Positions 1-5,385 of a DNA stretch of 6,233 nucleotides are shown piece after piece; position 1 is the stretch's first letter; every line of letters starts with the position of its first letter. The stretch covers positions 1 to 6,233 of the forward strand of contig NZ_JACIYL010000207.1 in the NCBI RefSeq assembly GCF_014359955.1, given 5' to 3'. Both the position numbers and the translations under genes were made by a program. This DNA comes from Thermogutta sp. Lineage in GTDB: Bacteria > Planctomycetota > Planctomycetia > Pirellulales > Thermoguttaceae. The notes below the pieces were generated by a model. It saw only the letters and a list, made by a program, of their open reading frames with translations, had not been told where the DNA came from and made no database searches.

Positions 1-1953
1 CATTTCCTTTTCAAATCGCTGGCGGCAGCCCGGGCAGAAGCAGTTGTCGGGACCGGGATAGCGGATGTAGTCAAAATGGATGCCGTCCACCGGGTACTTG
101 CGGACGACCTCCAGCATGGTGTCCACTTCCAGACGCTGATTGTCTGGATGCGAGGGACACAGCCAGTTGCTGGGTTCGCCGCGTCGAGTCATTTGGGTGC
201 GTCCGGCCGCCCTCATTTGATCAATGAACGAACGCGGGGCGTTAGTCAAGTTGAAATTGACCTTCCACACGTGGACCTCCAAACCGTGCCGATGACAGGC
301 CGCCACGCATTGCTCAATCTGGTCCCCGTATTTTTGGAAGGCTTCGCTTCGTGGAAGAATATCGCTGGCATAATGGGCCAGACCGGCCCATAGCATGTTG
401 GGCAGCACCATATTGAAGCCCGCTTCGGAAAGCTCCTTGGCCGTGCGTTCCCAGTCGCCGGGATAGGCGCCCAGCCCGGAGTGGTTCCAGTATGCTCGGC
501 CTTCGACGTGGGGACTTGGCTGGGCGGACAGGTACGCCTCAACGAGTTTTCTCCGAAGCTGCTGGAGTTCCCGCAAATTGATGGGCGGTGCCTTTCCCTC
601 AGATTCTCCTTCACGAACTGCCTGAAAGATTTGTTCGGCTTCTGCGAATGATTGCCAGGCTGGGTGGGCGTGGTCGGGAAGATACGTCTTCAACCACTCG
701 CCCAACTCATCGAGGGTAGTTAAATGCCCCACGCGCACCGCCCGTGCAAGAAGCCCCCGGATGATCTGGCTCCTCAGTTCGGGAGCCATTGCGATGAGCA
801 CGGCGGCCAGCATCGACCGCTGATTCTCTGTGTCCCCTTCCAGAAGAATGTGGCTGAAAAACGCGCCCCGGGGTGAAAGGATCATGGCCGGTTTTCCCGT
901 GGCCTCGCCTGAAGCTGTATACCACCATCCGATAACATGGGCATCGGCAGTGGCCGGTTCCGCTTCGATGATGTTCCACGAACTTTGGCGCATCGTCTCG
1001 GGCAGATCAGGAAGAATTTGGCGGTCGAAACGCACTTCCGCGAACTGGCCGGGGAACTGCTGTCCCACCCATCGGGCTTTTCCGACTCCGAGCAGCCCGA
1101 GCAACTCGGCCGGGGCCTGGTAGTTCAGAAAGACCCGGGTCCCCTGGCGGATTGCCAGAGCGAGCGCCTTCGTGGCTTCGGGAGAAAGGCGCGGATGATA
1201 GGGCACAAGGATGACCTTCTGTTCCGCCCAGACCTGCGCGTTCGGGGAGGCATCGTCCCATTCGTCGTAAGCCAGGCCCAGGTCATCGAGCAGCCGGGCG
1301 AATCTCTGGAAGGTTTCCCGTGCGACGCGGTATTCCGGATCCCGGCCGTAGATCGCTGCGGCTGGGCCCAGAATTGCAATGGCGTGCCGGACAGCAACGA
1401 GGCGATAAATTCTCGCCCGACCATCCACGTTTCGGCCTCGCCAGAATGAAATACGGATACCGTCGATGTGCTCCCAGCCTCTGGGGTGTTCTTCAATCCG
1501 AAAGTCAGACTTGCGGAATCGCAGAACCTGGCGTCCTGGTTGCGTCACACTTCCAGACGCCGCGTACCAGCCTTCCCCGCTGCGAAAATAGAGCGACAGA
1601 TACCCGACCGCTTCCACTGGCTCTACCGAAACTTCCAGGAGGAACTCGCCTGGACCCGACAGATCCAGCGATACCTGGCGGTCGTGCACGCTTCGTGGCC
1701 AGTCGGGCTGAGACGCGAATGGCAGGGCAACCTCCAAAGCCACCCTGCCGTTCTCGTGAACAAGCCGTACCGGTGCCGTGCAGTCGCTGGGACGCCATGC
1801 TTGCTGAGCCTCTGTTTCGTTCGCGTAACTCACTCTTTCCAAGACGATTTCTTGTGTTCCCGCGGTTTGCGCTATCGCCGCCACGGGCCAGCCGAGAAGC
1901 GCGACAAGGGTAAGAGCCGACATTGTTTTTCTTTGGTGGCTGACCGATTGCAT
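1..1953 (-). CDS. Exported GHL10 (DUF187)-family glycoside-hydrolase-like protein, 3'-truncated by the window edge
   Basis: The frame is open from an ATG at 1953 to the left edge, giving 651 codons without a stop, so the C-terminus is missing. Residues 1-28 look like a Sec signal peptide: H-Q-R-K, then a hydrophobic core at about 12-27 ending in AIA before Gln29. There is no lipobox cysteine. Residues ~30-185 look like a beta-rich, carbohydrate-binding-like region. Residues ~190-400 look like a Rossmann or amidotransferase-like domain of the kind found beside sugar-cleaving barrels. Residues ~484 onward begin a TIM barrel with the GHL10 signature DGIHFDYIRYP at 623-633, followed by CFCPGCRQRF. 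Family members are predicted to act on carbohydrates, but no substrate can be read here. The barrel is normally about 300 residues, so roughly half is outside the window. The start at 1953 is preferred over the in-frame ATG at 1923 because it supplies the positively charged n-region and follows a good ribosome binding site. Domain assignment is by eye; the barrel is firm, the two upstream domains less so. Confidence 0.88.
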   Translation of the reverse strand, partial: MQSVSHQRKTMSALTLVALLGWPVAAIAQTAGTQEIVLERVSYANETEAQQAWRPSDCTAPVRLVHENGRVALEVALPFASQPDWPRSVHDRQVSLDLSGPGEFLLEVSVEPVEAVGYLSLYFRSGEGWYAASGSVTQPGRQVLRFRKSDFRIEEHPRGWEHIDGIRISFWRGRNVDGRARIYRLVAVRHAIAILGPAAAIYGRDPEYRVARETFQRFARLLDDLGLAYDEWDDASPNAQVWAEQKVILVPYHPRLSPEATKALALAIRQGTRVFLNYQAPAELLGLLGVGKARWVGQQFPGQFAEVRFDRQILPDLPETMRQSSWNIIEAEPATADAHVIGWWYTASGEATGKPAMILSPRGAFFSHILLEGDTENQRSMLAAVLIAMAPELRSQIIRGLLARAVRVGHLTTLDELGEWLKTYLPDHAHPAWQSFAEAEQIFQAVREGESEGKAPPINLRELQQLRRKLVEAYLSAQPSPHVEGRAYWNHSGLGAYPGDWERTAKELSEAGFNMVLPNMLWAGLAHYASDILPRSEAFQKYGDQIEQCVAACHRHGLEVHVWKVNFNLTNAPRSFIDQMRAAGRTQMTRRGEPSNWLCPSHPDNQRLEVDTMLEVVRKYPVDGIHFDYIRYPGPDNCFCPGCRQRFEKEM

Positions 1954-1957
1954 GGTA

Positions 1958-1965
1958 CACCTCTT
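1958..1965 (-). promoter_or_regulatory. Ribosome binding site of the GHL10 gene
   Basis: On the minus strand AAGAGGTG differs from the ideal AGGAGGTG at one base and ends four bases before the ATG at 1953. It supports that start and suggests efficient initiation on a transcript shared with ribD. Confidence 0.75.
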
Positions 1966-1969
1966 CACA

Positions 1970-1987
1970 GCCGACCCTCAGATCGGC
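1970..1987 (-). other. Small hairpin in the ribD-GHL10 spacer
   Basis: GCCGA and TCGGC form a perfect 5-bp inverted repeat around an 8-base loop, 14 bases after the ribD stop codon and 4 bases ahead of the GHL10 ribosome binding site. No T-run follows on the minus strand, so it is not a classical terminator. It could stabilise a message end or tune translation of the downstream gene, or be chance. Confidence 0.35.
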
Positions 1988-2001
1988 AGAAAATGGACAC
2001 T

Positions 2002-3111
2002 TCAAACGGAGCGCGAGATATAGCCGTGCAGATACAGATCGTCTCCCACACGTTCCCAGGTAACATGCGAGAGGTGGAGGGCCTCTGCCATTTTGGTCAA
2101 ACCTCTTCCGGCTACCGGAGTCCGCCCATTGTGACCACCCACAATTTTCGGAGCGACAAACACATGCACCTCGTCCACAAGCTGATGGTCGAACAATTCG
2201 CCGAGCACCTGGCTTCCGCCCTCAAACAGGATGTTGGTCATGCGGCGGCGTCCCAGTTCATCGAGCAGGGCCTGCAAGCGCTCCGAGCGGGTTTGGCCGC
2301 GACATTCTAGCACTTCGCATCCGGCGGCCTCCAGCTTCCGGCGGGCCGCGCTGTCGGCTTGTGCTGAGACCGCGACCAGGACAGGGATTTCCCGGGCTGT
2401 CTGCACGAGACGACTGTGGGGCGACAGCCGGGCACGCGAGTCCAGAACGATCCGCACGGCGATTCTGGGCCCCGGAGGCCGGGCCGTCAGCAGCGGATCA
2501 TCGGTTTCCACCGTTCCAATCCCGACGGCAATCCCATCCACACGGCCACGGAGCAGGTGAACCTTTTGGCGGGATGCTTCGCCGCTGATCCAGTGACTGT
2601 CGCCCGTCGCAGTAGCGATTTTTCCATCGGCCGTCATCGCCCACTTGGCAATCACCCATGGCCGTTGCGTGGACAGCAACTTAAGGTAGGGGGCGTTGAG
2701 ATGCCGGGCTTCCTGCTCCATCAGGCCGACAGCAACATCGATCCCCGCTTCTCGCAGGCGAGCAATTCCCTGACCACGGACAAGGGAAAAGGGGTCCGCC
2801 ATCGCAGCTACCACGCGACGGATCCCCGCCTGGATAATGGCCTCGGTGCAGGGGGGCGTTTTTCCGAAATGGCAGCAGGGCTCCAGCGTGACATACATCG
2901 TGGCTCCGACTGCCCGTTCTCCCGCCATGCGCAGGGCTTCCACCTCCGCGTGCGGCTGGCCGTGGGCCCGGTGCCAGCCCTCGCCGATAATTTCTGCCCC
3001 TCGGGCGATAACACAGCCGACCATCGGATTGGGTTCTACGGCGCCTTTGCCCCTCGCCGCCAGGTCCAACGCTCGCCGCATATGCCAAGCATCGAGTTCC
3101 ATCTGATCCAT
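2002..3111 (-). CDS. ribD: Bifunctional riboflavin biosynthesis protein RibD (deaminase/reductase)
   Basis: This is a 369-residue cytoplasmic enzyme of the usual RibD length. It deaminates 2,5-diamino-6-ribosylamino-pyrimidinone 5'-phosphate and then reduces the ribosyl side chain with NADPH, the two steps after GTP cyclohydrolase II. The N-terminal zinc deaminase domain (~1-145) shows NPMVGCVI at 28-35, HAE at 54-56 (zinc-binding His54, catalytic Glu56) and PCCHFGKTPPC at 78-88 (zinc ligands Cys79 and Cys88). The reductase domain (~150-369) shows KWAMTADGKIAT at 156-167, GDSHWIS at 170-176, VGIGTV at 196-201, DDPLLTAR at 204-211, EGGS at 297-300 and APKIVGG at 320-326. The ATG at 3111 is chosen because a strong ribosome binding site lies 6 bases upstream; the frame also allows a TTG at 3132. 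An otherwise conserved DPNPLV segment reads DPFSLV (106-111). Other rib genes are not in the window. The GHL10 gene follows after 48 bases and may be cotranscribed. Confidence 0.97.
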   Translation of the reverse strand: MDQMELDAWHMRRALDLAARGKGAVEPNPMVGCVIARGAEIIGEGWHRAHGQPHAEVEALRMAGERAVGATMYVTLEPCCHFGKTPPCTEAIIQAGIRRVVAAMADPFSLVRGQGIARLREAGIDVAVGLMEQEARHLNAPYLKLLSTQRPWVIAKWAMTADGKIATATGDSHWISGEASRQKVHLLRGRVDGIAVGIGTVETDDPLLTARPPGPRIAVRIVLDSRARLSPHSRLVQTAREIPVLVAVSAQADSAARRKLEAAGCEVLECRGQTRSERLQALLDELGRRRMTNILFEGGSQVLGELFDHQLVDEVHVFVAPKIVGGHNGRTPVAGRGLTKMAEALHLSHVTWERVGDDLYLHGYISRSV

Positions 3112-3117
3112 GGTGCT

Positions 3118-3125
3118 TCCCCCTT
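3118..3125 (-). promoter_or_regulatory. Ribosome binding site that fixes the ribD start
   Basis: Minus-strand AAGGGGGA ends 6 bases before the ATG at 3111. It lies inside any protein begun at the alternative in-frame TTG at 3132, which argues for the ATG. Confidence 0.7.
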
Positions 3126-3202
3126 GGTGCAAACAAGATTGTCAGCGCGAGCCCAAACAAACGCCGTCATCTTGCGTCGTGCTCACTCCTGTTTTCCCGC
3201 GA

Positions 3203-3218
3203 CCGGAGCTTGCTCCAG
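3203..3218 (-). repeat. Near-palindrome flanked by a short direct repeat, ribD leader
   Basis: Read on the minus strand this is a 6-bp stem (CTGGAG with CTCCGG, one G-T pair) around a CAAG loop. An 8-base direct repeat, CCGCGACC on the plus strand, occurs at 3197-3204 and 3229-3236, so it brackets the hairpin and overlaps its left edge by two bases. It could be a protein site or an RNA hairpin, or chance in GC-rich DNA. Confidence 0.3.
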
Positions 3219-3260
3219 ACACTGCGTTCCGCGACCATCGCGCACGAGGCACGCCCTCGC

Positions 3261-3296
3261 CTGCCATGGATTCGCAGCCCCTTCGATCCCTGGCAG
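3261..3296 (-). other. Long imperfect hairpin in the putative ribD leader
   Basis: CTGCCA (3261-3266) pairs with TGGCAG (3291-3296). Inside it ATCC/GGAT pairs and a further CG/CG pair extend the stem to about 12 bp with one mismatch and one bulge, closing a 9-base loop. It is the longest of the hairpins between 3200 and 3401. It matches no riboswitch or RNA family I recognise. Confidence 0.4.
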
Positions 3297-3512
3297 CGCT
3301 TCCATTCCCGGAAGGAGACACGACGTCTGTCCCAACCAGGTCTGCGCTCTGCGCACAGGTCAGCAAAGAACAGCGGATCAGCTCGCGGCTTCCCCTCCGC
3401 GGAACGTCTTACGCGTCACACTGGGACGGCTACTACTTCAGTCGAAGAACCCACGCCGATTATTGTACCGAAACAGTGCTCTTCTTGGATAGGACAAGTT
3501 CCGAGGCGATCG

Positions 3513-3538
3513 AATTCCGGTAGGGGCATTACCGAATT
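3513..3538. repeat. Inverted repeat downstream of the ThiH/HydG-like gene
   Basis: AATT plus CGGTA (3513-3516 and 3518-3522) pairs with TACCG plus AATT (3530-3538). This gives a 9-bp stem with one bulged C (3517) and a 7-base loop. It lies about 130 bases past the stop of the ThiH/HydG-like gene. Neither strand has a T-run after it, so it is not a standard intrinsic terminator. An operator or a factor-dependent end are alternatives. Confidence 0.4.
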
Positions 3539-3542
3539 GTTC

Positions 3543-3553
3543 CCGGTCACCGG
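3543..3553. repeat. Compact palindrome CCGGT-N-ACCGG
   Basis: This is a perfect 5-base inverted repeat around one central base. It is too tight to fold as a hairpin but suitable for a dimeric DNA-binding protein. It sits 4 bases from the larger inverted repeat at 3513-3538, which also contains a CCGGTA half. Confidence 0.3.
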
Positions 3554-3667
3554 TTGCCTTTGGCCCGACCTAAATCGTTACAAAAAGGGGATCGGTCAGG
3601 AGCTGGCTGGCGTGGCGACGGACGCTTTCGGCAGTTCGACATATTTGCCGGGGGCTTGCTCTGTGAA

Positions 3668-5110
3668 TTACTCTGTCACCGGAGCCACCTCCGGCACCTG
3701 CCATGTCACGTGATGCCCGGCCCGTCGCAGCATCGCCACGACCTCTTCTACCGGTCGGCGGTCCACCACGGGGAACTGACCGCCGTCCTGGTCTTCCACG
3801 GCCTCTGCTCCTGCGCGATAACCCCCGGGTACTGTCGAGCTGGCTGCGCTGATCTGAGTGATGCACGTTTGGGCGAGAAGGTCCCGCAGCGAGGGCGGCT
3901 CCCGTGTGGAAAGGACCAGTTCGGCTCGCGGAAAGGCGTGTCGCAACCCACAGTAGAGGCGGATGAGGGTTTCATCATCGACAGGATGCGGAATGACAAA
4001 GTCTGCCGGACCTTCGTGAATCCGCGGCAGGCTGAACGCGATGCGGCGATCAGGAAACCGCTCTTTCAGGTAGGCTGCGTGACGGACCATGGCTTTGGCA
4101 TCGGGCACGGGATCGCCCAGCCCAAGCAGAATTCCCAACCCCAACCGTTTCACGCCACCTTCCGCCGCTCGTTCCAGGCCTTCCAGTCGCCAGGCGTAGT
4201 GCGACTTCGGCCCGCGGGGATGGAAATGTCGATAAAGCTCCCAATCGTAAGTTTCCTGGTAGAGGGTCACCCCGATGATGCCGGCTTCCACCAGGGCAGC
4301 GTATCCGGCCGTGGATTGCGGAGCGATCTCGACCGCCAGACTGACGGGATATTGTCCGCGAATCGCCCGGATAATCTCGCTGTAATATTCCACGTCGGTT
4401 TTCTGGGGGTAGTCTCCCGCGACAAGCAGGATGTGCCGCATTCCCCGGTTTGTCAAAATCTCTGCCTGGTCCAGCGCCTCTTCCGTCGTGAGCCAACGCC
4501 GTGGCACCTTCTCCGGAAAGCGAAATCCGCAGTAGAGGCAGTAGTTCACGCAGTAGCTCGACAGGTAAAGCGGAGCGTACACGAGAACCCGCCAGCCTGT
4601 CGAACGGTTCGCACTCGTATCATCCTGTCTCTGTCCTTCATGCCCCACGAAGGAGCCAGAAAAATGTTCGCGGGTGAGGCGTCGGGCACTGGCCAGCACA
4701 TCTTCGAGAGGCCGCTGGCGATCCAGACATGCCTCCAATTGAGCCACCGCTTCCGCCGCCATGTTCTCGTTGTGAACCGCCTGAATTGTTCGGCGCGGAG
4801 TTCGCTCACCCTGGCCGCTGAGCCGGGCAAACAGGCCATCCAGCATCTCGGCCGCACGAAAGTCTTCCCCGTCGAGAACTTCTTCCCGCTCGTGGAGAAG
4901 CTGGTAGCGCAGTCGCTCAACACGCTCGGCAAAGGGGGAAGCGGCACGCTTCGAAATTTCTTTTTGAGAACTGTTTGGATCTTCTTCGAGGATTGCCCGG
5001 GCTTGGCACAAAAGTTCCCAGTGGCGGGCAAAATGGGGATCCCGGTCGGCAAGGTACCTTTCCAAAAACTCCCAGTCCGTGTTCTGTTCAACAAACGTGT
5101 TTGTGCTCAT
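3668..5110 (-). CDS. Radical SAM enzyme of the ThiH/HydG family (2-iminoacetate synthase-like)
   Basis: This is a 480-residue protein. ThiH uses SAM and a [4Fe-4S] cluster to split tyrosine into p-cresol and dehydroglycine for the thiamine thiazole; HydG performs the same cleavage for the [FeFe]-hydrogenase cofactor. The radical SAM cluster motif is Cys187-X3-Cys191-X2-Cys194 within APLYLSSYCVNYCLYCGF. Family motifs follow: LLVAGD at 228-233 (usually GE), EIAPQST at 261-267, GVTLYQETYD at 280-289, HPRGPKSHYAWRLEG at 297-311, LGLGILLGLGD at 323-333, LSTREPPSLRD at 400-410 and SAASSTVPGGY at 421-431. The last part (~345-470) fits the BATS domain. The C-terminus lacks the CX2C-type second cluster site of HydG, so ThiH-like chemistry is favoured, but orthology is unproven. 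The cysteines sit about 100 residues later than in E. coli ThiH because of a helical N-terminal extension and an extra polar segment at ~151-172. The ATG at 5110 has no clear ribosome binding site; a TTG at codon 16 follows GGGAG. Neighbouring birA and ribD agree with a cofactor role. Confidence 0.85.
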   Translation of the reverse strand: MSTNTFVEQNTDWEFLERYLADRDPHFARHWELLCQARAILEEDPNSSQKEISKRAASPFAERVERLRYQLLHEREEVLDGEDFRAAEMLDGLFARLSGQGERTPRRTIQAVHNENMAAEAVAQLEACLDRQRPLEDVLASARRLTREHFSGSFVGHEGQRQDDTSANRSTGWRVLVYAPLYLSSYCVNYCLYCGFRFPEKVPRRWLTTEEALDQAEILTNRGMRHILLVAGDYPQKTDVEYYSEIIRAIRGQYPVSLAVEIAPQSTAGYAALVEAGIIGVTLYQETYDWELYRHFHPRGPKSHYAWRLEGLERAAEGGVKRLGLGILLGLGDPVPDAKAMVRHAAYLKERFPDRRIAFSLPRIHEGPADFVIPHPVDDETLIRLYCGLRHAFPRAELVLSTREPPSLRDLLAQTCITQISAASSTVPGGYRAGAEAVEDQDGGQFPVVDRRPVEEVVAMLRRAGHHVTWQVPEVAPVTE

Positions 5111-5231
5111 AAATCTGGGACCGTGCTTTTACCAGGGGATTATCTCGCGAAGAATATCATCAAAGTCAGTTTTGAGATTCCTTTCTGAATGGTTACCCGG
5201 GATGAAAACGTCGGAAGTTTCGAGGGAACCG

Positions 5232-5262
5232 TAACCGGCCGACTCCGCACTGGTCGGCGTTA
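5232..5262 (-). other. Strong hairpin in the leader of the ThiH/HydG-like gene
   Basis: TAAC (5232-5235) and GCCGAC (5238-5243) pair with GTCGGC (5253-5258) and GTTA (5259-5262). The result is a 10-bp stem with a 2-base bulge on one side and a 9-base loop. It lies about 30 bases downstream of the predicted transcript start and about 120 bases before the ATG. No T-run follows, so termination by the intrinsic route is unlikely. Confidence 0.45.
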
Positions 5263-5300
5263 GAGTGTTGTAATCGCTGCCGCTTTCTTGTCTCTGTTCA

Positions 5301-5330
5301 ATTGTAGAAGGGAAGGGAGAGAAAGGACAA
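5301..5330 (-). promoter_or_regulatory. Candidate sigma70-type promoter for the ThiH/HydG-like gene
   Basis: On the minus strand TTGTCC (5325-5330, 4 of 6 matches to TTGACA) and TACAAT (5301-5306, 5 of 6 matches to TATAAT) are 18 bases apart. Transcription would start near 5294, giving a leader of about 185 bases. The spacer is an unbroken pyrimidine run on this strand. The consensus match is the only evidence. Confidence 0.5.
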
Positions 5331-5385
5331 ACACCTCCCTGATCACCACAATGTGAGCCGTCGGCGAGTGTCGTGGCGTGCCGTG

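Larger units (their letters stand above)
3112..3667 (-). other. 556-base gap between the ThiH/HydG-like gene and ribD; no convincing gene, several inverted repeats
   Basis: Short reading frames exist on both strands (for example 3142-3366 minus and 3110-3523 plus). They lack a ribosome binding site or recognisable motifs and have chance-like composition, so none is called. On the minus strand a TACAAT (3462-3467) resembles a -10 box, but the nearest TTGTCC (3492-3497) is 24 bases away, too far for a normal promoter. If transcription did start near 3455, ribD would have a leader of about 345 bases. Hairpin-forming repeats in that leader include 3384-3401, 3343-3355, 3261-3296, 3245-3259 and 3203-3218. 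I looked for the FMN riboswitch expected for riboflavin genes and did not find its conserved blocks. Confidence 0.5.
5111..5385 (-). other. 275-base gap between birA and the ThiH/HydG-like gene, with an open frame lacking a start codon
   Basis: The gap holds a promoter candidate and a hairpin, listed separately. One minus-strand frame is open through the whole gap down to a TAA at 5129-5131, and it is in the same phase as the downstream gene, whose ATG follows 18 bases later. Its last 50 or so codons read like a protein (for example DYNTLTPTSAESAGY and TDFDDILREIIPW), but the gap has no ATG, GTG or TTG in this frame. I do not call it a gene. It may be a decayed N-terminus, a remnant or chance. 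No TPP riboswitch blocks are seen. Confidence 0.4.

Noticed and set aside
3142..3366. 74-codon minus-strand frame upstream of ribD
   Set aside because: It starts with TTG, has no ribosome binding site, and its Gly/Ser/Arg-rich composition is typical of chance frames.
3300..3385. Signal recognition particle RNA, suggested by CGGAAGGA and AGGTCAGC pieces
   Set aside because: The pieces are in the wrong order and the conserved AGCAGCC side of the loop is missing.
3384..3401. Possible FMN riboswitch fragment, because CCGCGAGC occurs on the minus strand nearby
   Set aside because: Only this short piece matches; the other conserved blocks and pairing partners of the FMN element are absent.
2416..3492. 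358-codon open frame on the plus strand over ribD
   Set aside because: Antisense shadow of a fully recognisable ribD; no motifs or ribosome binding site.
3110..3523. 137-codon plus-strand frame starting at an ATG that overlaps the ribD start
   Set aside because: There is no ribosome binding site upstream, the composition is low-information, and no motif is recognised.
3585..3592. T-run on the minus strand (CCCCTTTTTG) after the ThiH/HydG-like gene as an intrinsic terminator
   Set aside because: No GC-rich stem lies directly upstream of the T-run.
3668..5110. Naming the radical SAM gene hydG
   Set aside because: The C-terminal cluster-binding cysteines that define HydG are absent, and no hydrogenase maturation gene is in the window.
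3554..5188. 544-codon open frame on the plus strand
   Set aside because: It lies antisense over the ThiH/HydG-like gene, which has clear family motifs. Long antisense frames are common in GC-rich genes and this one has no recognisable motif.
5111..5385. TPP riboswitch ahead of a ThiH-like gene
   Set aside because: The conserved CTGAGA and the downstream CCTGATC-type blocks are not present in the expected order.
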